Shown here piece by piece: positions 29,284-34,342 of a stretch of 34,342 nt of DNA. The stretch comes from Planobispora rosea (lineage in GTDB: Bacteria > Actinomycetota > Actinomycetes > Streptosporangiales > Streptosporangiaceae): assembly GCF_014648175.1 (NCBI RefSeq), contig NZ_BMQP01000059.1, positions 1 through 34,342 on the forward strand, read 5' to 3'. The notes beneath the pieces are model-generated. The model ran no database searches. It saw nothing but the letters and a program-made list of their open reading frames with translations, and was not told where the DNA came from. Position 1 is the first letter of the stretch, and every line of letters begins with the position of its first letter. The translations under genes were made by a program, and so were the position numbers.

Positions 29284-30696
29284 ATGAGGGCGGACGGGTT
29301 CGACGCGGTGGTGGTCGGCTCCGGGCCGAACGGCCTGGCGGGGGCGCTGATCCTGGCCCGGGCGGGGCACCGGGTGCTGCTGCTGGAGGCCGCGGAGCGC
29401 TTCGGCGGCGGGCTGCGCAGCGAGGAGCTGACGCTGCCCGGGTTCGTGCACGACGTGTGCGCGACGGCGCTGCCGATGGCCGCGGTCTCGGCCGCGTTCC
29501 GCTCGCTCGACCTGGGCGTCGACTTCGCCCATCCGCCGGTCCCGGTGGCGCACCCGCTCGACGGCGGCACCGCCGTACTCGTGCACCGCGACCCGGCGGA
29601 GACCGCCGCCGGCCTCGGCCGGGACGGGCGGGCCTGGCAGACCGTGATCGGGGCGACCGCCCGCGCCGGGGATCCGCTGGTGGACACCCTGCTGGCGCCG
29701 CTCGGCCTGCCCCGGGCGCCGCTGGCCGCCGCCCGGTTCGGGGTGCTCGCGCTGCAGCCGGCGACGGTGCTGGCCAGAGCGGCCTTCCGCACCGCCCCCG
29801 GGCGGGCCGCGCTGGCCGGGATGGCCGCCCACTCCATGCTGGACCTGCGCTCCCCCATCACCGGGGGTTTCGGGATGACGCTGGCCGCCCTCGCCCACCA
29901 TGCGGGCTGGCCGGTGGTGCGCGGCGGCTCGCAGCGGCTGGCCGACCTGATGACGGCCCGGCTGCGCGAGCTCGGCGGTGAGACCGTCGCCGGGCACCGG
30001 GTGGCCTCCCTGGCCGAACTGCCACCGGCGGGCACGGTGCTGCTGGACGTCACGCCGCGCCAGTTCCTGGCCATGGCCGGCGACCGCCTGCCGCCGCGCT
30101 ACGCCCGCCGCCTGGCCCGCTACCGGTACGGGCCCGGCGTGTTCAAGCTGGACTGGGCGCTGGACGGGCCGGTGCCGTGGAAGGACCCGGCGGTCGGCCG
30201 GGCGGGCACGGTCCACCTGGGCGGCACGCTGGAGGAGATCACGCTGAGCGAGGCCCAGGTCGCCCGGGGCGTCCACCCCGAACGGCCGTATGTGCTGCTG
30301 GTGCAGCCGTGCGTGGCCGATCCGTCCCGCGCCCCGGCCGGGCGGCACACCCTGTGGGCCTACTGCCACGTGCCCAACGGCTCCACCGTGGACATGACCG
30401 CGGCGATCGAGGGCCAGATCGAGCGGTTCGCCCCCGGCTTCCGCGACCGCGTCCTGGCCAGGCACGCCCTGGACTGCTCCGCCATGCAGGAGCGCAACGC
30501 CAACTACGTCGGCGGCGACATCGGGGCGGGCCTGGCCGACCTGCGCCAGTTCGCGGGCCGCCCGGTGTACTCGGCGCGTCCCTGGCGGACCCCGCTGCCC
30601 GGCGTCTACCTCTGCTCGGCCGCGACCCCGCCCGGCCCGGGCGTGCACGGGATGGGCGGCTACCAGGCCGCCCGGTTGGCCCTGCGCGACGGCTGA
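29284..30696 (+). CDS. Phytoene desaturase-like FAD-dependent oxidoreductase (PYROXD2-like)
   Basis: The protein has 470 residues. The N-terminal dinucleotide-binding motif AVVVGSGPNGLAGALILARAGHRVLLLEA (about 8-36) leads into RFGGGLRSEELTLPGFVHDVCATALP, characteristic of the phytoene dehydrogenase/PYROXD2 group. The C-terminus PLPGVYLCSAATPPGPGVHGMGGYQAARLAL is the second FAD-contacting motif of amine-oxidase-like flavoproteins. The substrate is unknown; no phytoene synthase or other carotenoid gene is nearby, so a carotenoid role is not supported. ATG 29284 follows GAGAGGGG about 9 nt upstream. It is divergent from the lipid-kinase gene and convergent with the sigma-factor gene. Confidence 0.92.
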   Translation: MRADGFDAVVVGSGPNGLAGALILARAGHRVLLLEAAERFGGGLRSEELTLPGFVHDVCATALPMAAVSAAFRSLDLGVDFAHPPVPVAHPLDGGTAVLVHRDPAETAAGLGRDGRAWQTVIGATARAGDPLVDTLLAPLGLPRAPLAAARFGVLALQPATVLARAAFRTAPGRAALAGMAAHSMLDLRSPITGGFGMTLAALAHHAGWPVVRGGSQRLADLMTARLRELGGETVAGHRVASLAELPPAGTVLLDVTPRQFLAMAGDRLPPRYARRLARYRYGPGVFKLDWALDGPVPWKDPAVGRAGTVHLGGTLEEITLSEAQVARGVHPERPYVLLVQPCVADPSRAPAGRHTLWAYCHVPNGSTVDMTAAIEGQIERFAPGFRDRVLARHALDCSAMQERNANYVGGDIGAGLADLRQFAGRPVYSARPWRTPLPGVYLCSAATPPGPGVHGMGGYQAARLALRDG

Positions 30697-30766
30697 GCGC
30701 CCGCCGCGGTGGCGCAGCGCCGTCCGGTACGGTGCCGGGTGGCTCGGTCACGGTCTCCGCGGCGGG

Positions 30767-31738
30767 TCACGGCCTCCGCGGCGGAGGGCCGAACAGCGGG
30801 ACCAGCCGGTCGGCGTCGAGGTGGGTGGTGATCCCGCCGATCAGCCCGTCGGACACGTCGAGAAGGACCAGCCCGAAGGGCGTCCAGGCGCCGTCGGGGC
30901 CGGGCCGCAGCTGCCAGAACGCCGGCGAGCCGTTCGCCGCCACGGGGACGAGGCGCGCACCCGCGCAGGGCGTCTCCGGGCCCAGCAGCACCCTCCTGAT
31001 CCGGTCACGGCCGCGAAGCCACCAGGCGAAGGGGGGCATCGTCATCGTGGCGTCCTCGTGGAGCAGGGCCACGAGCGCGGTGACGTCGTGGCGCTCGAAC
31101 GCGGCGCAGTACCGGGTGAGCAACTCGCGCTGGGCGGGGTCGGACGGGCGCAGCGGCTCGCCCGGCACGACACCGACCGCCTTGAGCGTCGCCCTCGCCC
31201 GCTGCAGCGCGCTGGTCACCGACGCGACGGTGGTCTCCAGGAGCTGCGCGACCTCCTCGGCCTTCCAGACCAGCACGTCGCGCAGGATCAGCACGGCCCG
31301 CTGCCGGGGCGGCAGGTGCTGCAGCGCCGCGACGAACGCCAGGCGGATCGTCTCACGCCGTACGGCCGCCGCTTCCGGATCACCGTCCGGCGGCAGCACG
31401 AGACCGTCCGGAACCGGCTGGACCCAGGCCCGCTCCGGCACCGGCTCGCCGATGTCCGTCCCGGCGTCAGCCGCCCGGCCGAGGTCCATGGCCAGCGCCC
31501 GGCGTTGCGCGCTGCGCAGCATGTCGAGGCAGACATTGGTGGCGATGCGGTAGAGCCACGTCCGCAGCGAGGCCCGCCGCTCGTCGTAACGCCCGAACGA
31601 CCGCCATGCGCGCAGGAGCGTCTCCTGCGCGGCGTCCTCGGCCTCGAACCCGGAACCGAGCATCCGGTAGCAGTAACCGATCAGTTCGGTCCGGAACGGC
31701 TCCAGCCGGGATTCCGCGCCGGTCGAGGTCTCCGCCAT
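30767..31738 (-). CDS. ECF RNA polymerase sigma factor, SigG/TIGR02960 (ECF56-like) with SnoaL-like C-terminal domain
   Basis: The protein has 323 residues. Region 2 (about 14-82): RTELIGYCYRMLGSGFEAEDAAQETLLRAWRSFGRYDERRASLRTWLYRIATNVCLDMLR. Region 4 (about 130-185): LPPRQRAVLILRDVLVWKAEEVAQLLETTVASVTSALQRARATL. The linker motif WVQPVPDGLV matches the W-x-x-PxPD signature of the TIGR02960/SigG group. The last ~125 residues form a SnoaL/NTF2-like domain (LLTRYCAAFERHDVTALVALLHEDATMTMPPFAWWLRGRDRI) that replaces an anti-sigma partner in tuning activity. No anti-sigma gene is adjacent. ATG 31738 is chosen at the conserved start; ATG 31750 is possible, and neither has a strong ribosome binding site. 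It is divergent from a DinB-fold gene, a likely target. Confidence 0.9.
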   Translation of the reverse strand: MAETSTGAESRLEPFRTELIGYCYRMLGSGFEAEDAAQETLLRAWRSFGRYDERRASLRTWLYRIATNVCLDMLRSAQRRALAMDLGRAADAGTDIGEPVPERAWVQPVPDGLVLPPDGDPEAAAVRRETIRLAFVAALQHLPPRQRAVLILRDVLVWKAEEVAQLLETTVASVTSALQRARATLKAVGVVPGEPLRPSDPAQRELLTRYCAAFERHDVTALVALLHEDATMTMPPFAWWLRGRDRIRRVLLGPETPCAGARLVPVAANGSPAFWQLRPGPDGAWTPFGLVLLDVSDGLIGGITTHLDADRLVPLFGPPPRRP

Positions 31739-31757
31739 GGCCCCGACCATACGTGCC

Positions 31758-31782
31758 GTCACCGACACATCACGGTGGTGAC
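31758..31782. promoter_or_regulatory. Inverted repeat GTCACC/GGTGAC in the sigma-DinB divergent region
   Basis: GTCACC (31758-31763) and GGTGAC (31777-31782) are separated by 13 bp, 20 bp upstream of the sigma-factor start and about 90 bp before the DinB-fold gene. It could be an operator, but the arms are short and GC-rich. No confident ECF -35/-10 pair was found in the 132-bp gap. Confidence 0.3.
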
Positions 31783-31870
31783 CGATGAGTTTCCGGCGCC
31801 GCGCCCGTATTCAGGTCATGACCAGATGGAGAGCGCGCGGCGGGGCCGCGCGCCGTACGGGAGGCACGAG

Positions 31871-32512
31871 ATGACCGAAGACCGCCGCATGACCGAAGAC
31901 CGTCTTCGCGCCGCGGTGACGGCGGAACGCCGTGAACAGGCGGACCTGCTCGCCGCCCTCCGGCCGGAGCAGTGGGACGCGCCCACGTTGTGCGACGGCT
32001 GGCGGGTGCGCGAGGTGATCGCCCACACCACGCTGCCGTTCCGGGCCTCGCTCCGGCGGATGGCGGTGGAGCTGGTGAGAGCCCGCGGGAACATCAACCG
32101 CCTGGCCGACCGGTGCGCGCGGCGCGATGCCGCCGACCTGCCACCCGAGATGCTGCTCGCGTCGCTGCGGGACAACATCGCGCACCCGTGGACGCCTCCC
32201 GGCGGAGGTGTCCGGGGGGCGCTCTCGCACGACGTCATCCACGGACTCGACATCACGGTGGCCCTGGGGCTCGACCGGCGGGTCCCCGTCGAACGGATCG
32301 CCATGGTGCTGGCCGGGATGCGGCCGAAGAACATCGCGTTCTTCGGAGCCGATCTCACGGGGGTCGCGTTGCAGGCGACCGACCTCGACTGGAGCCACGG
32401 CACGGGAACACCGGTCCGGGGTCTCGCGCAGGATCTGCTGCTCGCCGTCTGCGGGCGGCGCCTGCCACCGGGCCGGCTCACGGGTGAGGCCGCCACGCGG
32501 TTCTCCCGGTAG
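31871..32512 (+). CDS. DinB-fold / mycothiol-dependent maleylpyruvate isomerase-family protein (TIGR03083 type)
   Basis: The protein has 213 residues. The N-terminal four-helix DinB-like domain has LRPEQWDAPTLCDGWRVREVIAHTTLPF with the first metal His (about 57) and GALSHDVIHGLDITVALGL with the second His pair (about 119-125). A C-terminal domain (ADLTGVALQATDLDWSHGTGTPVRGLAQDLLLAVCGRR) resembles the SCP2-like part of mycothiol-dependent maleylpyruvate isomerases. Related enzymes use mycothiol or zinc for isomerisation or thiol transfer; the substrate here is unknown. ATG 31871 has GGGAGG 6 nt upstream. The start is duplicated: ATGACCGAAGACCG occurs at 31871 and again at 31889, giving MTEDRRMTEDR. 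It is divergent from the ECF sigma factor gene. Confidence 0.85.
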   Translation: MTEDRRMTEDRLRAAVTAERREQADLLAALRPEQWDAPTLCDGWRVREVIAHTTLPFRASLRRMAVELVRARGNINRLADRCARRDAADLPPEMLLASLRDNIAHPWTPPGGGVRGALSHDVIHGLDITVALGLDRRVPVERIAMVLAGMRPKNIAFFGADLTGVALQATDLDWSHGTGTPVRGLAQDLLLAVCGRRLPPGRLTGEAATRFSR

Positions 32513-32578
32513 CCGGAGGCAGCCGGGCGCCCCCGTCGGCCTCGGACCCGAACACTTCCCGCCTTCTCCCCGCCCGCC

Positions 32579-33625
32579 TCACTCCCGTGACCCGGGCGGG
32601 CTCCCGCCCGGTGCGTGCCGCCGGAGGAACGTTCCCACCGCCGCCTGCGCCTGCCTCGCCCTCGGGCCGAGCCAGAAACCCAGGTGGTCCTCCCGCTGCA
32701 TCCAGTACCGGCTCGCACCGGGTATCCGCTCGGCTGCGAACTCCGAGTGGCCGAACGGCACGTCGCCGTCCTGGGTGCCGTGGACCAGCAGCGTCGGAGC
32801 CGTGATCCGCTCCAGGGGCGGACCGCCGCGCCGGGCCTGCGCCGCGTCGTTGTCGGTGCCCGCCCAGCGTTCCTGGTAGGGGAACGTCGTATCGAACATG
32901 GAGGTGAAGAGCGCCCGTACGTGCGGCGTTCCCATGATGTACGAGACACGCTCCGCCCGCTGGTCGCGGGTGTAGGTGCTGGTCTCGTTCAGTGTTCCCT
33001 CCACGATGGTCTCGAACGAGACCTCCGCCGTCAGCCGGGCCAGCTTCTGGCCCACGGTGTTGAGGAACGTTCTCCGCAGCGGTGAGCCGCTCGTCTCGGC
33101 GGGCCGCGGTCTGCTCAGCCCGCCGATGGAGACCAGCCCCCAGATCCGGCCCGGGTGGCGCGCGGCGAAGGTGTAGCCCACCGGGCTCCCCGCCGAGACC
33201 GCGAGGACTCCGACCCGATCGATGCCGAGCTCGTCCAGCAGCGCGGCGAGCAGATCGGCCTGCTCCTCGTTGGTCCGGCCGCTCTCCAGCGGCGTGCCGA
33301 GGTAACCCGGCCGCGAGGGGCTCAGGATGCGGAACCCGTCCTTTCGCAGCCAGTCGGCGAACAGACGCCCCTGATCGGCGCCGCCGAGCCCGGCGTGAAC
33401 GGACAGCAGCACGGGACCTTCCGTGCCGTGCAGGTCGTACTCGATCGGGCCGAGCCGCGTCACGGCCGTCCGCAGATCGATCCGGACGCCCTGGAGGATC
33501 TCCCTGCGCGGACCGGTGTCCACGCCGCCGTCCCAGAGGAGGAGACCGGCGGTTCCCACGACCGGCACTCCGATCAGAACGGCGAGCACCACGCCGATGA
33601 TCCTGATGACTCTTCGTTTCCGCAT
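32579..33625 (-). CDS. Membrane-anchored alpha/beta hydrolase
   Basis: The protein has 348 residues. An N-terminal basic stretch and one hydrophobic segment (about 6-29, VIRIIGVVLAVLIGVPVVGTAGLLLW) act as an uncleaved anchor or signal. The hydrolase fold follows, with nucleophile elbow VLAVSAGSPVGY (A-x-S-x-G, where the first position is Ala instead of Gly), acid in TLLVHGTQDGDVPFG and catalytic His in MQREDHLGFWLG. An oxyanion-type SVHAGLGGADQGR lies earlier. The substrate is unknown, probably an extracellular or periplasm-side ester or peptide. ATG 33625 has GAAGGGG 7 nt upstream; a longer frame to 33793 lacks support. It is convergent with the DinB-fold gene and divergent from rpoB across 519 bp. 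Confidence 0.88.
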   Translation of the reverse strand: MRKRRVIRIIGVVLAVLIGVPVVGTAGLLLWDGGVDTGPRREILQGVRIDLRTAVTRLGPIEYDLHGTEGPVLLSVHAGLGGADQGRLFADWLRKDGFRILSPSRPGYLGTPLESGRTNEEQADLLAALLDELGIDRVGVLAVSAGSPVGYTFAARHPGRIWGLVSIGGLSRPRPAETSGSPLRRTFLNTVGQKLARLTAEVSFETIVEGTLNETSTYTRDQRAERVSYIMGTPHVRALFTSMFDTTFPYQERWAGTDNDAAQARRGGPPLERITAPTLLVHGTQDGDVPFGHSEFAAERIPGASRYWMQREDHLGFWLGPRARQAQAAVGTFLRRHAPGGSPPGSRE

Positions 33626-33881
33626 CGTCTGGCCCCTTCGGGGTGTCCGGGGTGGTCCATGAGGGTGTCCCGCGTGGAGCCGACATGCCGTTTCCGGTTC
33701 ACCGGCACGTGACGGCGGCAGCGGTTGGCTGTAATGGTCATCCGGTCGCCGGGCGCGGGAATCCCTCTGCCGGAGGCTCCGCCGGTACGCCATCGGAGTG
33801 AGGAGGCCGGCGATCTACCGCTCCGGGCGTATGCCGGGCCCGTCAGGAGGACCCGCCGTCCAGCCACCGGATCCGCTCCCG

Positions 33882-33923
33882 CCCGCCCGTGACCGCCCGC
33901 CCGTGACCGCCCGCCCGTGACCG
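33882..33923. repeat. 14-bp perfect tandem repeat, three copies, upstream of rpoB
   Basis: CCCGCCCGTGACCG is repeated exactly three times (33882-33895, 33896-33909, 33910-33923). It lies in the 519-bp gap 33626-34144 between the hydrolase and rpoB genes, about 80 bp before the AT-rich rpoB promoter zone. The gap contains no plausible gene. Confidence 0.85.
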
Positions 33924-34000
33924 GCGTAGTCGGCATGTTCTGCGACCGAGGAGGTTGACGGAGACGCTTCGGCCGTGACACACTGATGGCGGCACCGAGG

Positions 34001-34049
34001 TTGACGCTTATAGTAAATGTGGCTTTCCGTTTGCCATTTGCGTTATGCT
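34001..34049 (+). promoter_or_regulatory. AT-rich promoter zone of rpoB
   Basis: This is the most AT-rich stretch of the gap. It holds a consensus-like -10 TATAGT (34009-34014) and a second -10 candidate TATGCT (34044-34049), both on the plus strand. TTGACG (34001-34006) looks like a -35 box but is too close to TATAGT to pair with it, and 37 bp from TATGCT. A bulged stem AAATGTGGC/GCCATTT (34015-34039) lies between. The exact promoter cannot be fixed by eye; the leader would be about 90-125 nt. Confidence 0.5.
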
Positions 34050-34071
34050 GCTCCCTCGCGCCGCCTGTCGA

Positions 34072-34093
34072 CGCCCCCGGATCTCCCGGGGCG
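34072..34093 (+). promoter_or_regulatory. GC-rich hairpin in the rpoB leader, possible attenuator
   Basis: CGCCCC-C-GG, loop ATCT, CC-C-GGGGCG (34072-34093) forms an 8-bp stem with one C-C mismatch, and TTTGG follows. It lies 52 bp before the rpoB start, downstream of both promoter candidates, so it would be in the transcript. Partial termination here could set rpoB level. Confidence 0.45.
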
Positions 34094-34144
34094 TTTGGCG
34101 TGCGCGCAGTGCGATTCCATCCGTACCCCTCGGAAGGACATCTG

Positions 34145-34342
34145 TTGGCAGCCTCGCGCAACGCCTCCGCCGTACCCGCTGGTCCCCGTCGTGTGTCGTT
34201 CGCACGCATTCAGGAGCCGCTCGAAGTTCCTGATCTTCTCGCTCTGCAGACCGAGTCGTTCGACTGGCTGCTGGGCAACGAAAAGTGGAAGGGGCGGGTC
34301 GAGGCGGCTCGCCAGGCCGGGCGCAAGGACGTTCCGGCCCAG
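34145..34342 (+). CDS. rpoB: RNA polymerase beta subunit, N-terminal 66 residues (runs off window)
   Basis: Translation from TTG 34145 gives 66 residues: an alanine/serine-rich lead, then VSFARIQEPLEVPDLLALQTESFDWLLGN, the unmistakable start of actinobacterial RpoB, continuing EKWKGRVEAARQ to the window edge. RpoB forms the catalytic claw of RNA polymerase and is the rifampicin target. The TTG start is supported by GGAAGGA about 7 nt upstream and the absence of other starts in frame. Codon use includes more T-ending codons than neighbouring genes (GCT, GTT, CTT, GAT). Its usual upstream partners rplJ-rplL are not in this window; a hydrolase gene on the opposite strand precedes it instead. Confidence 0.97.
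   Translation, partial: MAASRNASAVPAGPRRVSFARIQEPLEVPDLLALQTESFDWLLGNEKWKGRVEAARQAGRKDVPAQ

Noticed and set aside
28543..30648. Very long minus-strand open frame across the flavoenzyme and kinase genes
   Set aside because: It overlaps two well-supported genes and its translation is low-complexity Arg/Gly/Pro/His sequence with no domain.
29284..30696. Carotenoid biosynthesis (crtI) call
   Set aside because: Sequence landmarks fit the PYROXD2-like branch, and no phytoene synthase or other crt gene is nearby.
34001..34014. TTGACG and TATAGT as one sigma-A promoter
   Set aside because: Only 2 bp separate them, so they cannot be the -35 and -10 boxes of the same promoter.

Overview
The window is high-GC, densely coded DNA of an actinobacterium. 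The C-rich third codon positions, AfsR-type regulators, two mycothiol-enzyme-fold (DinB-like) genes, a DrrAB-type exporter, an ECF sigma factor with a fused SnoaL-like tail, and the N-terminus of RpoB at the right edge all point this way. Streptosporangiales (Streptosporangium/Nonomuraea relatives) is my best guess from the RpoB start; this is an inference, not a proof. I see no insertion sequence, prophage, CRISPR array or rRNA. There is one tRNA, tRNA-Ala(GGC). About 32 protein genes are present: two cut by the window edges (an AfsR-like regulator at the left, rpoB at the right) and one apparently frameshifted.

Layout. 1-8.4 kb: the tail of an AfsR/SARP-like NB-ARC-TPR regulator, a SmvA/QacA-type efflux pump, a PilZ (c-di-GMP) protein, a CurA-type NADPH reductase and, divergent from it, a complete second AfsR-like regulator. 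8.5-12 kb: a secreted CAP-domain protein, tRNA-Ala with its terminator, a YfbK-like von Willebrand lipoprotein and a DinB-fold protein. 12.1-14 kb: a GntR regulator coupled to a polytopic membrane protein and divergent from a membrane-anchored protein, sharing a perfect 32-bp palindrome. 14-18.4 kb: a rhodanese divergent from a GlxA/FtrA-type regulator, an AadA-like nucleotidyltransferase and a RecQ helicase with a freshly duplicated N-terminus. 18.5-22.4 kb: DrrAB exporter with a divergent TetR regulator over a 42-bp dyad, then a FUSC-family transporter broken at a G5 run. 22.4-28.1 kb: MerR regulator/methyltransferase, a lipoprotein serpin, an SCO6745-like protein, a second methyltransferase, a DUF1990 protein and a MerR-GyrI-type regulator. 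28.1-34.3 kb: a diacylglycerol/lipid kinase, a phytoene-desaturase-like flavoenzyme, a SigG/ECF56-like sigma factor, a second DinB-fold protein, a membrane-anchored alpha/beta hydrolase, a 0.5-kb leader, and rpoB.

How it works together. This is mostly a string of small self-contained regulator-plus-effector pairs, typically divergent (TetR/DrrAB, GntR/membrane proteins, GlxA/rhodanese, MerR/methyltransferase, ECF sigma/DinB-fold), carrying efflux, redox and envelope functions next to a core gene (rpoB). The best candidates for something undescribed are the GntR locus with its AT-rich 32-bp palindrome, the lipoprotein serpin, and the sharp codon-usage boundary inside the first AfsR-like gene. 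A recurrent theme is short tandem duplication at gene edges (12, 14, 16, 18 and 57 bp units).
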